Source: DATBLE01 sp963719325 (GTDB lineage: Bacteria > Actinomycetota > Thermoleophilia > Gaiellales > Gaiellaceae). From it: DNA of 64,000 nt. This document shows, in pieces, positions 9,005 through 17,648 of the stretch. The position numbers and the translations under genes were made by a program. Location of the stretch: NCBI GenBank assembly GCA_963719325.1, contig CAVRBW010000017.1, positions 1-64,000 on the forward strand, written 5' to 3'. Positions within the stretch are counted from its first letter, which is position 1. Each line of letters starts with the position of its first letter. The notes beneath the pieces are model-generated. The model was not told where the DNA came from, did no database searches, and saw only the letters and a program-made list of their open reading frames with translations.

Positions 9005-10102
9005 CTAGTCCGAGGCCTGGAGGGTTCGGCGGACCTCACGGGCGATCTGGAGGTCCTCGCGCGCCTCGATCACGAAGGCGCGCACCGAGGCGCCGGCCGA
9101 GCCGATCTCGGCGTCGGGAGCCTGTTCGTTTCGGGCCGGGTCGATTCCGATCCCGAGAAAGCCGAGGCCTGCGGCAGCCCTCGACCGGATCGCGGTCGAG
9201 CGCTCGCCGACTCCGCCGGTGAACACGATTGCGTCGAGCCCGTCCATCGCCGCCGCCATCGTCGCGATCCCGCCACGCAGGCGGTGGAGGTACACGCCCA
9301 CGGCCAGGCTCGCGCTCTCGTCGCCGGCCTCTTCGGCCTCGAGGATCGCCTTCATGTCGGCGGTGCCGGTCAGGCCGAGCAGGCCGGAGCGGTGCTCGAG
9401 CGTCGAGGCGAGCTCCGACGGCGGCATGCCCATGTGCTCTTCGAGCCAGAGGATCAACCCGGGATCGACCGAGCCGGAGCGGGTGGCCATCACGAGGCCC
9501 TCCAGCGGGGTGAAGCCCATCGTCGTGTCGACCGAGACGCCGTCGTGGACGGCGGCGAGAGAGGCGCCCGCACCCAGATGGCAGGTGACGACGCGGAAGC
9601 TCTCGACAGCTCGGCCGGCGAGCTCGGCCGCTCGCCGCGACGCGTACTCGTGCGAGAGGCCGTGGAACCCGAAGCGCCGCAGGTTCCAGCGTGTCCGCCA
9701 CTCGCGTGGGAGCGCGTACGTCGTCGCGGCCGCGGGGATGCGCGCATGGAAGGCGGTGTCGAAGCACGCGACCGCGGGGACGTCCGGCAGCGCCTTGCCC
9801 ACCAGGTCGAGTCCGTGCAGCGACTTCGGCTGGTGCAGCGGCGCGAGGTCGGCCAGCGCGCGGAGCCGCTGGACGACGCGCTCGTCGATCCGGACGGGGC
9901 CGTCGAACTCGCTGCCTCCATGGACGATCCGGTGGCCGACCGCGTCGACCGGGCCGCTCGCGTCGATCGCCCGCTCGAGTGCCTCCGCGTCGAAGCGGCC
10001 AGGCTGGGAGGGGACGTTCTCCGTTCCCAGCAGCCGATCGTCCTCTTCGAGGACGGAGAGCTTCAGGCTGCTGGAGCCCGCGTTGACGACCAGGACCCGC
10101 AT
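9005..10102 (-). CDS. ackA: Acetate kinase
   Basis: 365 aa, slightly short against the usual 390-400. The N-terminus VLVVNAGSSSLK is the family phosphate-binding signature, ACFDTAFHARIP matches the second signature, and VTCHLGAGASLAAV and FTGGVGERS match the nucleotide-binding loops of the ASKHA fold. It converts acetyl phosphate and ADP to acetate and ATP. It lies downstream of phosphoketolase on the same strand (190-nt gap with a repeat element), which makes the acetyl phosphate it uses. The pair forms a short route from pentose phosphates to acetate with ATP gain. Confidence 0.93.
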   Translation of the reverse strand: MRVLVVNAGSSSLKLSVLEEDDRLLGTENVPSQPGRFDAEALERAIDASGPVDAVGHRIVHGGSEFDGPVRIDERVVQRLRALADLAPLHQPKSLHGLDLVGKALPDVPAVACFDTAFHARIPAAATTYALPREWRTRWNLRRFGFHGLSHEYASRRAAELAGRAVESFRVVTCHLGAGASLAAVHDGVSVDTTMGFTPLEGLVMATRSGSVDPGLILWLEEHMGMPPSELASTLEHRSGLLGLTGTADMKAILEAEEAGDESASLAVGVYLHRLRGGIATMAAAMDGLDAIVFTGGVGERSTAIRSRAAAGLGFLGIGIDPARNEQAPDAEIGSAGASVRAFVIEAREDLQIAREVRRTLQASD

Positions 10103-10186
10103 GTCGACCTAGTCGGTCGTGCGGGCAGAAACCTGTGAACGGATGGCCATGCGATGAACCCGGGGTGTCTGGTCGATGGTGCGTCT

Positions 10187-10292
10187 CGCTACCGCGCGCG
10201 GAGGCGAGACCGCGCTCTCGCCGGAGCGCAAGGGCGATTCGTCACGCGTGCCGAAGGAGGGGGCCCGTGGGGGAACCATGGGTTTCCCCACG
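10187..10292. repeat. Intergenic repeat, form B copy 1 (xfp-ackA gap)
   Basis: A hairpin with one mismatch at 10266-10292 (arms CGTGGGGGAACC / GGTTTCCCCACG, loop ATG) abuts the xfp stop codon with no spacer. Downstream on the transcribed strand comes GGGCCCCCTCCTTCGGCACG, then a block containing CTCCGGCGAGAGCGCG and TCTCGCCTCCGCGCGCG. The same two blocks occur in copy B2 at 63.7 kb. The rest of the gap to ackA shows nothing I recognise. Confidence 0.85.
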
Positions 10293-12671
10293 TTAATAGG
10301 GCCAAACCCAGTCGCGGACGGCGGGCGAGTCCTCGCCGTCGATGCGCGTGTAGGCGCGGCAACGAACGCGTTCGTCGGCCATTCGCTGCCGGAGCGCGGC
10401 CGCCCGCGAGCCCAACGACGGCACGCGGTCGATCACGTCCATCACCAGGTGGAACCGGTCGAGGTCGTTGAGCATGACCATGTCGAAGGGGGTCGTGGTC
10501 GTGCCCTCCTCCTTGTAGCCGCGCACGTGGATGTTCGAGTGGTTCGTGCGGCGGTAGGTCAACCGGTGGATCAGCCACGGATAGCCGTGGTAGGCGAAGA
10601 CAACAGGCCTGTCGGTCGTGAACAGGGTGTCGAAGTCCCGATCGGAGAGGCCGTGAGGATGCTCGGTGTCGGGCTGCAGCCGCATCAGATCGACGACGTT
10701 GACCACCCGCACCTTGAGCGTCGGCAGCTCGCGGCGGAGCACGTCGACGGCGGCGAGCGCCTCCAGTGTCGGGATGTCGCCGCAGCAGGCCATCACGACG
10801 TCGGGGTCGCCCTCGTCGTTCGAGGCCCACTCCCAGATTCCGATCCCGCGCGTGCAATGGAGGACGGCGTCCTCCATCGAGAGGTAGTTCAGCGCGGGCT
10901 GCTTCCCGGCGACGATCACATTCACGTAGTGGCGGCTGCGCAGGCAGTGGTCGGCGACCGACAGGAGGCAGTTGGCGTCCGGCGGCAGGTAGACGCGGAT
11001 CACCTCGGCTTTCTTGTTCACGACGTGGTCGATGAATCCGGGATCCTGATGCGAGAACCCGTTGTGGTCTTGCCGCCAGACGTGCGACGAGAGCAGGTAG
11101 TTGAGGGAGGCGAGCGGCCGGCGCCAGGGAATGACGCTCGTCGTCTTCAGCCACTTCGCGTGCTGGTTGAACATCGAGTCGATGATGTGGATGAACGCCT
11201 CGTAGCAGTTGAAGAGGCCGTGCCGACCTGTGAGGAGATAGCCCTCGAGCCACCCCTGGCACTGGTGCTCGGAGAGGACCTCCATCACCCGGCCGTCGGG
11301 GGCGAGGTGGTCGTCGGTGGGTAGCGTCTCCGCCTCCCACGCGCGATCGGTGACCTCGAACACGGGGCCCAGGCGGTTGGACGCGGTCTCGTCCGGGCCG
11401 AACAGGCGGAACTGATCGCGATTGAGGCGGACGACGTCGCGCAGGTACGCGCCGAGAACGCGGGTAGCCTCGCTGAAGGTCGTGCCGGGCTTGGTTACCT
11501 CGACGGCGTAGTCGCCGAAGTCGGGCAGGACGAGGTCCCGGAGGAGGAGCCCCCCGTTTGCGTTCGGGTTGGCGCTCATTCGGCGGTAGCTCTTCGGCGG
11601 CAGGGCCGTGAGCTCCGGGACGAGCACGCCGCGCTCGTCGAACAGCTCTTCCGGTCGGTAGCTCTCGAGCCACGACTCGAGCAGCGCCAGGTGCTCGGGA
11701 TTGGTGCGCAGCTCGGCCATCGGAACCTGGTGCGACCGCCACGTGCCCTCCGTGGGGAGGCCGTCGACGGTCTTCGGGCCCGTCCAGCCCTTCGGGGTCC
11801 GGAGGATGATCATCGGCCAGCGGGGCCGCACCGTCTCCCCGTCGATCCGTGCGGACCGTTGAGCGGTTGCGATCTCTTCCACGGCCGCGTCGAGGACCGC
11901 CGCCATCCGCTGGTGCATCGCCTCGGGCTCGTCGCCGTCCACCCAGTGGACGGTGTGGCCGTAGCCCTCGAGCAGCGAGGTCAGCTCGTCGTCGCCGATT
12001 CTGGCCAGCACCGTCGGGTTGGCGATCTTGTAGCCGTTCAGGTGGAGGATCGGGAGCACCGCCCCGTCCGTCACCGGGTTCAGGAACTTGTTCGAGTGCC
12101 AGGCGGTGGCCAGCGGGCCGGTCTCGGCTTCTCCGTCGCCGACGATGCAGCAGACGAGCAGATCGGGGTTGTCGAACGCGGCGCCGTAGGCATGGGAGAG
12201 GGCGTAGCCCAGTTCCCCGCCCTCGTGGATCGATCCGGGCGTCTCCGGGGCGACGTGCGAGGGGATCCCACCGGGGAAGGAGAACTGCCGGAACAGCTTC
12301 CGCAGGCCCTCCTCGTCCTGCGTGATGTTCGGGTAGACCTCCGAGTAGGTGCCCTCGAGGTAGGCGTTCGCGACCGCCGCCGGCCCGCCGTGGCCCGGGC
12401 CCATGATGTAGATGGCGTCGAGATCCCAGTTGCGGATCGCGCGGTTCATGTGCGCGTAGACGAAGTTCAGCCCGGGGGTCGTCCCCCAGTGCCCCAGGAG
12501 CCGCGGCTTCACGTGCTCGGGTCGGAGCGGCTCGCGGAGGAGCGGATTGTCGAGGAGGTAGATCTGCCCGACCGAGAGGTAGTTGGCCGCCCGCCAGTAG
12601 GCGTCGATCAGTCGGAGCTCGTTCGCGGCGAGCGTTCCCTCGCCGGCCCGCTGCTCAGTCTTCTGCGCCAC
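10293..12671 (-). CDS. xfp: Xylulose-5-phosphate/fructose-6-phosphate phosphoketolase
   Basis: 792 aa, full family length. The TPP-binding motif GDGEAETGPLATAWHSNKFLNP (residues about 175-196) and the early GHWGTTPGLNF and GPGHGGPA segments are characteristic. It cleaves xylulose-5-P or fructose-6-P with phosphate to acetyl phosphate plus a sugar phosphate. I set the start at GTG 12671 because GGGAGGT lies 4 nt upstream and the protein then begins VAQKTEQRAG; a further ATG 51 nt upstream lacks such a site. It precedes ackA on the same strand. Confidence 0.95.
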   Translation of the reverse strand: MAQKTEQRAGEGTLAANELRLIDAYWRAANYLSVGQIYLLDNPLLREPLRPEHVKPRLLGHWGTTPGLNFVYAHMNRAIRNWDLDAIYIMGPGHGGPAAVANAYLEGTYSEVYPNITQDEEGLRKLFRQFSFPGGIPSHVAPETPGSIHEGGELGYALSHAYGAAFDNPDLLVCCIVGDGEAETGPLATAWHSNKFLNPVTDGAVLPILHLNGYKIANPTVLARIGDDELTSLLEGYGHTVHWVDGDEPEAMHQRMAAVLDAAVEEIATAQRSARIDGETVRPRWPMIILRTPKGWTGPKTVDGLPTEGTWRSHQVPMAELRTNPEHLALLESWLESYRPEELFDERGVLVPELTALPPKSYRRMSANPNANGGLLLRDLVLPDFGDYAVEVTKPGTTFSEATRVLGAYLRDVVRLNRDQFRLFGPDETASNRLGPVFEVTDRAWEAETLPTDDHLAPDGRVMEVLSEHQCQGWLEGYLLTGRHGLFNCYEAFIHIIDSMFNQHAKWLKTTSVIPWRRPLASLNYLLSSHVWRQDHNGFSHQDPGFIDHVVNKKAEVIRVYLPPDANCLLSVADHCLRSRHYVNVIVAGKQPALNYLSMEDAVLHCTRGIGIWEWASNDEGDPDVVMACCGDIPTLEALAAVDVLRRELPTLKVRVVNVVDLMRLQPDTEHPHGLSDRDFDTLFTTDRPVVFAYHGYPWLIHRLTYRRTNHSNIHVRGYKEEGTTTTPFDMVMLNDLDRFHLVMDVIDRVPSLGSRAAALRQRMADERVRCRAYTRIDGEDSPAVRDWVWPY

Positions 12672-12795
12672 TGGCACCTCCCAATCGTCCGGGTCCTCGA
12701 GCCTTCTACCCAACCGGTGCAAGCCTGATGCGTCATCCGGGACAGACCGGATTGCTTCGGCCTCCGATGGACGCGAGCAGCAAGGTGGATCGTCA

Positions 12796-12895
12796 CAGAT
12801 TTGTCACCACTTGGTGCCAGGCACTCGCTGGGGAGAAACTGGCACTGATTTGTTACCGCCTGGTGCCAGGCACGAGCTGGGGACAGATTGTTCGC
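12796..12895. repeat. Two imperfect 49-bp tandem units with a TGGTGCCAGGCAC core
   Basis: The cores are at 12812-12824 and 12861-12873, each preceded by an ATTTGTYACC sequence and followed by NCGAGCTGGGGA-like bases. TGCCAGGCA is near-palindromic. The pair lies in the 230-nt gap between the xfp start and the pobA stop. Function unknown; similar GGTGCC/GGCACC repeats are common as dispersed elements in soil bacteria (from memory, not checked). Confidence 0.7.
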
Positions 12896-12901
12896 GTTTC
12901 G

Positions 12902-14080
12902 TCACAGGCCGACGTAGTTTTCGGCCAGCGAGGTCGCTGCGGCCTCTGACGAGGTCACGTAACGAAGCTGCGAGAGCCGGAGCCGGTAGCCGAACGGATC
13001 CTCGCCGGGTGGAAGGTGCAGCATGGACGTCATCCACCAGGAGAAGTGCTCGGCGCGCCAGATCCGGCGCAAGCACTCGTCCGAGTAACGATCGAGCGAC
13101 GACTCGTCGCCCGAGCGGTACCAGTCGACGATCGCCTCTGCGAGCACGCGCACGTCGTGGATCGCGAGGTTCAGCCCCTTGGCGCCGGTAGGCGGGACGA
13201 TGTGCGCCGCATCGCCGGCCAGGAAGAGGCGCCCGTAGCGCATCGGCTCGGCGACGAAGCTGCGCATTCCCGTGACGCCCTTCTCGAGGACCTCACCCTC
13301 GGCGAGCGTCCAGCCGGGCAGGCCGAGCCTCAGCTGGAGCTGCTCCCAGATCCGCTCGTCGGGCCAGAGCCCGAGATCCTCGTCCGGCCGGCACTGCAGG
13401 TAGAGACGGCTCAGCTCCGGCGTTCGCAGGCTGAGCAGGGCAAAGCCTCCTTCGTGGGCGGCGTAGACCAGCTCGTCGTTCGAAGGCGCGACGGCCGCGA
13501 GGATGCCGAGCCAGCCGAAGGGGTAGTCCCGCGAGTACTCCGCGAGCACGCCGCTCGGGATGCTCGGCCGGCAGACGCCGTGGAAGCCGTCGCAGCCCGC
13601 GAGCAGATCGCATTCGATGCTCTGGGTCGCGCCTTCGTGACCGAAGGTCAGGCGCGGGCGGGGCGAGGTCACGTCCTCGACCCTGACGTCGTCCACCTCG
13701 AACAGCAGCGGACGGCCCGTCTCGAGCCGGGCCGAGATCAGGTCCTTGACGACCTCCGTCTGGCCGTAGATGACGATCGTCTTGCCGCCGGTGAGCTCGC
13801 TCAGGGCGATGCGGTGGCGCTCGCCGTCGAACTGCAGCTCGATCCCGTGGTGGACGATGCCCTCGCGCTCGAGACGCTCGCCGACCCCGGAGTCGACGAG
13901 GAGGTCGGCGGTTCGCTGCTCCAGCACGCCGGCGCGGATCCGCGCCTCGACGTACTCGCGGCTTCGATTCTCGACCACGACCGACTCGATCCCTTCCAGG
14001 TGCAGCAGGTGCGCAAGCGTCAGCCCGGCGGGCCCGGCACCGACGATGCCGACCTGCGTTCTCAGCGTGGGGGAACCCAT
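12902..14080 (-). CDS. pobA: 4-hydroxybenzoate 3-monooxygenase
   Basis: 392 aa, the PobA length. The FAD site GIVGAGPAGLTLAHLL is at the N-terminus, with RSREYVEARIRAGVLEQ, LAGCDGFHG and FLAGDAAHIVPPTGAKGLNLA further on, and the protein ends NYVGL as PobA proteins do. It hydroxylates 4-hydroxybenzoate to protocatechuate using NAD(P)H and oxygen. It is the last gene of the pca operon, 50 nt after pcaC. Most PobA proteins start MRTQVGIVG; here that Met position is a CTG, and the only nearby ATG (14080) lies inside half of the GTGGGGGAACC hairpin, adding MGSPT. No clear Shine-Dalgarno is seen before this ATG. Confidence 0.93.
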   Translation of the reverse strand: MGSPTLRTQVGIVGAGPAGLTLAHLLHLEGIESVVVENRSREYVEARIRAGVLEQRTADLLVDSGVGERLEREGIVHHGIELQFDGERHRIALSELTGGKTIVIYGQTEVVKDLISARLETGRPLLFEVDDVRVEDVTSPRPRLTFGHEGATQSIECDLLAGCDGFHGVCRPSIPSGVLAEYSRDYPFGWLGILAAVAPSNDELVYAAHEGGFALLSLRTPELSRLYLQCRPDEDLGLWPDERIWEQLQLRLGLPGWTLAEGEVLEKGVTGMRSFVAEPMRYGRLFLAGDAAHIVPPTGAKGLNLAIHDVRVLAEAIVDWYRSGDESSLDRYSDECLRRIWRAEHFSWWMTSMLHLPPGEDPFGYRLRLSQLRYVTSSEAAATSLAENYVGL

Positions 14081-14085
14081 GGTTC
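14065..14085. repeat. Half copy of the GTGGGGGAACC hairpin at the pobA start
   Basis: One complete arm (CGTGGGGGAACC) and a truncated second arm (GGTTC) remain. The remnant supplies the pobA ATG and the first five codons. The upstream AGGAGG part of the element seen before livF and livH is missing here. Confidence 0.75.
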
Positions 14086-14130
14086 GAGAACGGCTGTGAT
14101 TGCGGTTCGATTTCGCCAGACCATGTCGCG

Positions 14131-14505
14131 CTACTCCTGCTCCTCGTCGAGTACCTGCTGCGCGATCGCGAAGGCGGAGTTCGCCGCGGGGACGCCGCAG
14201 TAGATCGCGCTCTGGAGCAGCACCTCCTTGATCTCGTCGCTCGTCAGGCCGTTGCGGAGCGCAGCCCGCACGTGCATGGCGAGCTCGTGGTCGCGGCCGA
14301 GCGCGACGAGCGCGGTCAGCGTGATGCAGCTGCGCGTCTTCCGGTCGAGGCCCGGCCGCGCCCAGATCTCTCCCCACGCGTATCGGGTGATCAGGTCCTG
14401 GAAGTCGGCGGTGAAGGGCGTGGTGCCCTCGACCGCCGCGTCGACGTGGGCGTCGCCGAGCACCTCACGACGAACCTTCGTCCCCAGATCGAGTGCGTCA
14501 CTCAC
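14131..14505 (-). CDS. pcaC: 4-carboxymuconolactone decarboxylase
   Basis: 124 aa, a single carboxymuconolactone-decarboxylase domain with the conserved helix ALGRDHELAMHVRAALRNG followed by EIKEVLLQSAIYCGVPAAN. It decarboxylates 4-carboxymuconolactone to 3-oxoadipate enol-lactone. The start is GTG, 2 nt after the pcaD stop, with GGAGAGGAG in the end of pcaD. In many actinobacteria PcaC is fused to PcaD as PcaL; here they are separate genes. Confidence 0.93.
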   Translation of the reverse strand: MSDALDLGTKVRREVLGDAHVDAAVEGTTPFTADFQDLITRYAWGEIWARPGLDRKTRSCITLTALVALGRDHELAMHVRAALRNGLTSDEIKEVLLQSAIYCGVPAANSAFAIAQQVLDEEQE

Positions 14506-14507
14506 AA

Positions 14508-15257
14508 CTACTCCTCTCCGGTCAGGTGGAGCAGGACCGCCCGGTCGAAGACCTCCTGTTGCTCGACGTTCAGCAGGTGGGCGGCGCCGCCGACGACCTC
14601 GAGCTGCGAATCGGGAATTGCTTCTGCGATCAGCTGCGCCTGGTCGGGCGGTGTCGCCGGATCGTCGCTACCGACGAGGACCAGGGTCGGCGCGCCGATC
14701 GAGCCGAGGGAGTCGCGGAAGTCCCAGACGCGGAGAGCGTCACAGCAGGCGGCGTACCCCTCCCTCGGGGTGGCGACGAGTTGAGCGCGGTAGGGGGCGA
14801 TCCCGGCGAAGGCGGGGGTGAACCAGCGTCCCATCGTCGCATCGGCGATCGGCTCGGTCCCTTCCGCCCGGACAAGCTGCGCCCGCTCGACCCAGCGCTC
14901 GGGCGGCCCGAAGTACGCGGAGGTGCCCGCCAGCACGAGGCGGTCGAGGCGCTCGGGAGCGTTGGCGCCGAGCCACATCCCGACCGCGCCGCCGAGCGAG
15001 AGTCCGCAGAACGACATGCGCGGGATCTCCAGGTCGTCGAGCAGCGCCAGCAGCTCCTGTCCGAGCTGCTCGACGGTGTACGGCCCGGGCGGCACCGCCG
15101 AGCGGCCGTGGCCGAGCTGGTCGTAGCGCAGCACGCGGAAGGCGGGGGTGAGGGCAGCGACCTGCCCGTCCCACAGCTCGAGCGTCGTTCCGATCGAGTT
15201 CGAGCAGACGAGCGGCGCTGCGTCCTCCGGGCCGTCCAGCCGGTAGTGCAGCCTCAT
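14508..15257 (-). CDS. pcaD: 3-oxoadipate enol-lactone hydrolase
   Basis: 249 aa alpha/beta hydrolase. The nucleophile elbow GLSLGG holds the catalytic Ser, YDQLGHGRS follows the oxyanion region, and GGAAHLLNVEQ near the C-terminus holds the catalytic His. It hydrolyses 3-oxoadipate enol-lactone to 3-oxoadipate. The ATG at 15257 overlaps the pcaB stop (ATGA); the longer open frame upstream is Arg-rich and antisense-like. The identity of the lactonase is taken from position between pcaB and pcaC. Confidence 0.92.
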   Translation of the reverse strand: MRLHYRLDGPEDAAPLVCSNSIGTTLELWDGQVAALTPAFRVLRYDQLGHGRSAVPPGPYTVEQLGQELLALLDDLEIPRMSFCGLSLGGAVGMWLGANAPERLDRLVLAGTSAYFGPPERWVERAQLVRAEGTEPIADATMGRWFTPAFAGIAPYRAQLVATPREGYAACCDALRVWDFRDSLGSIGAPTLVLVGSDDPATPPDQAQLIAEAIPDSQLEVVGGAAHLLNVEQQEVFDRAVLLHLTGEE

Positions 15258-16423
15258 CCGAGCTCCTCGCGGTACCGGGCGAGCGCCTGCTCGACGAATT
15301 CTTCCGCGCGCCCGACGTACTCCTCGCTCGGCTCGGCCAGACCGCGCTCGACGAACGCGTCGCGCTCGGAGAACAGCGCTTCGGTCATGTTCTCCCGCAT
15401 GCGCTCCGGGCGGACCTCGAGGGCGTCGAGGCACTCGTGGGCCGCCGCGGCGGCACCGCCGGCGAACGCGAGCGCAGTGGACAATGCGGGCCACTCCGCC
15501 TGCCAGGCGCCTGCGGCACGTTCGTGCTCGTAGTCACCCGACGTCAGCAGGCTGGCGTTCGTGTGCACGATCCGCGCGCACGAGCGGGCAAGCACTGCGC
15601 GCGCCGGATTCTGCTTGTGCGGCATCGTCGAGGAGCCGCCGCCGGTGCCCTCTGCGACCTCGGCCACCTCCGTCTGGGCGAGCAGGACGACGTCGAGACC
15701 GATTTTCCCGCACGCGGCCGTCAGGGCGTCGAGCGCCGCGGCGAGCTCGGCGACCGGCCCGCGGTGCACATGCCACGGCAGCACCGATTCCGCGAGACCG
15801 AGCTGCGCTGCGAACCGGCGCCGCACGTCCGGCCCTGCGGCCCCGAAGGCGGCGAGCGTCCCGCCCGCGCCGCCGAGCTGCGCCGGGAGCACGACCGCCG
15901 CAAGTCTGCGGCGCGCTTCGACGACGGCAACCAGCCAGCCGGCGGCCTTCAGCCCGAACGTGGTCGGAACCGCCTGCTGGAGCAGCGTGCGAGCGGCCAT
16001 CGCCGTCGCTCGGTGCGCGTCGGTCAGCTCGGCGCAGGCGGCGGCGACGCCGTCCAGCTCGTCGAGGATCAGGGTGCGGGCCTCTCGCGCGACGAGCATC
16101 GCGGCGGTGTCGACGATGTCCTGGCTGGTCGCTCCGAAATGGACGAAGCCGGCGGCGTCGCCGCCGACTTGCTCGCGCAGCGCTCGTACGAGCGGCTCGG
16201 CCGGGTTGCCGACCGACCGGCCCTCGGCCGCGATCCGCTCGACGTCGAAGAGCTCCGCGCGGCAGGCCTCGGCGATCGCCGCCGACGCCGTTGCCGGGAG
16301 GAGCCCCGCCTCGGCCTCCGCGGCCGCCAGTGCTCGCTCGGCGTCCAGCATGCGCTGGAGCCACGCAGCGTCGCCGACGGCGTGCCGGATCGGGTCCGGC
16401 ACGAACAATCCCTGGAAGCTCAT
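15254..16423 (-). CDS. pcaB: 3-carboxy-cis,cis-muconate cycloisomerase
   Basis: 389 aa of the fumarase/aspartase/argininosuccinate-lyase superfamily, with the signature GGSSTMPHKQNPA at about residues 262-274 and an early HFGATSQDIVDTA segment. It cyclises 3-carboxymuconate, the ring-opened product of PcaHG, to 4-carboxymuconolactone. It is shorter than Pseudomonas PcaB (about 450). It overlaps pcaG and pcaD by 4 nt on either side. Confidence 0.92.
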   Translation of the reverse strand: MSFQGLFVPDPIRHAVGDAAWLQRMLDAERALAAAEAEAGLLPATASAAIAEACRAELFDVERIAAEGRSVGNPAEPLVRALREQVGGDAAGFVHFGATSQDIVDTAAMLVAREARTLILDELDGVAAACAELTDAHRATAMAARTLLQQAVPTTFGLKAAGWLVAVVEARRRLAAVVLPAQLGGAGGTLAAFGAAGPDVRRRFAAQLGLAESVLPWHVHRGPVAELAAALDALTAACGKIGLDVVLLAQTEVAEVAEGTGGGSSTMPHKQNPARAVLARSCARIVHTNASLLTSGDYEHERAAGAWQAEWPALSTALAFAGGAAAAAHECLDALEVRPERMRENMTEALFSERDAFVERGLAEPSEEYVGRAEEFVEQALARYREELG

Positions 16424-16929
16424 AGCGTGAAGAAGACCGTCTGTCGCTCGCCCTGCAGGCGGACGTCGAACCGGAAGCCGCGATCGGTCGGCTCGGCGAC
16501 GAGGGTCGGCCGGTCCTCGTCGGAGACGCCCATCAGCACGGGGTCGCGCTCGTTCGCCTCGGCCTCGTCCGGGAAGTACACGCGCGTCAGCACCGGCTTC
16601 AGCAGGCCGCGCATGAAGACGAGCATCTCGAGGTGCGGCGCCTGGCCGTCCACCGCGCCCGGCTTCACCGTCACGAAGGAGTAGCGCTCCTCCGCCTCCG
16701 CGCCGCAGCGCCCCCAGCCGAAATCGCCGCCGTACACGCCTGACGGGCCGGCCTGCCAGATCTCGACCATCGCGTCGGGAACGGGAGCACCCTCGCCGTC
16801 CAGGATCCGACCTTCGAGCACGAATGCCCCGTCGCTGCCCGGCGGGACGAGCTCGTTCTCGGGCCTGCAGCAGAGGCCGATCGCGAAGTACGGCCCGACG
16901 GTCTGCGACGGTGTCAGCGGGAGCGTCAT
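16420..16929 (-). CDS. pcaG: Protocatechuate 3,4-dioxygenase alpha subunit
   Basis: 169 aa. It starts MTLPLTPSQTVGPYFAIGL, the typical PcaG N-terminus, and keeps the intradiol-dioxygenase fold (VEIWQAGPSGVYG, FVTVKPGAVDGQAPHLEM). It lacks the Tyr/His iron-ligand set found in PcaH, as expected for the alpha subunit. The ATG at 16929 overlaps the pcaH stop; the earlier in-frame Met would lie inside pcaH. Confidence 0.94.
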   Translation of the reverse strand: MTLPLTPSQTVGPYFAIGLCCRPENELVPPGSDGAFVLEGRILDGEGAPVPDAMVEIWQAGPSGVYGGDFGWGRCGAEAEERYSFVTVKPGAVDGQAPHLEMLVFMRGLLKPVLTRVYFPDEAEANERDPVLMGVSDEDRPTLVAEPTDRGFRFDVRLQGERQTVFFTL

Positions 16930-17648
16930 TCGGTCTCGAGCGGAGTCGCGCCGCGGCCCCCGACGACGATGTCGAACCGGTAGCCGAGCGCCCACTCAGG
17001 GGTGGTCGTCTCCCAGTCGAAGGTGCTGATCAGCAGCTTCTGGGCCTTCGGGTCGCGAACGGACTGGAAGATCGGATCGTGATCCAGCAGGGGGTCGCCG
17101 GGGAAGTACATCTGGGTGACGAGCCGGTCCGTGAACGCCCGGCCGAAGATCGAGAAGTGGATGTGCTGCGGCCGCCAGGCGTTCGGGTGGTTCCGCCACG
17201 GATAGGCGCCGGGCTTGATCGTCACGAAGCGGTAGCGCCCGTCGTCGTCGGTCAGGCAGCGACCGCAGCCGCCGAAGTTGGGATCGAGCGGAGCGGGGTG
17301 CTGGTCGACGCTGTGCGTGTACCGGCCGGCAGCGTTCGCCTGCCAGACCTCGACGAGCGTCTGCCGGATCGGATGACCGCGATCGTCCGTGACCCGCCCC
17401 GTGACGACGATCCGCTCGCCCAGCGGCTCCCCAGAATGCTGGCGCGTGAGGTCGCTGTCGTGCTCTTCGATCGCGCCGTCGCCGAAGACCGGCCCGGCCG
17501 TCGACGTCAGCGCGCCGGGCAGGATCAGCAGCGGCTTCTTCGGCCCCCGAAGCACGGTCGCGCGGTAGTCGGGGTACACGTACGGGGGCTGGTCACCCGA
17601 GAGCCGTGCCTCGTCCGCGATCTCGGCAAGCCGAGTGTGCTGGGTCAT
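16926..17648 (-). CDS. pcaH: Protocatechuate 3,4-dioxygenase beta subunit
   Basis: 240 aa. All four expected Fe(III) ligands can be seen: Y110 (GRYTHSVDQ), Y149 (GAYPW), H162 and H164 (RPQHIHFS). With PcaG it opens the ring of protocatechuate between the two hydroxyls to give 3-carboxy-cis,cis-muconate. The N-terminus includes PPYVYPDYRATVLRGPKKPL, as in known PcaH. It overlaps pcaJ by 4 nt (ATGA). Confidence 0.95.
   Translation of the reverse strand: MTQHTRLAEIADEARLSGDQPPYVYPDYRATVLRGPKKPLLILPGALTSTAGPVFGDGAIEEHDSDLTRQHSGEPLGERIVVTGRVTDDRGHPIRQTLVEVWQANAAGRYTHSVDQHPAPLDPNFGGCGRCLTDDDGRYRFVTIKPGAYPWRNHPNAWRPQHIHFSIFGRAFTDRLVTQMYFPGDPLLDHDPIFQSVRDPKAQKLLISTFDWETTTPEWALGYRFDIVVGGRGATPLETE

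Noticed and set aside
9005..12671. Phosphoketolase-acetate kinase pair as part of the aromatic pathway
   Set aside because: It works on sugar phosphates; adjacency to the pca operon does not by itself imply a shared role.
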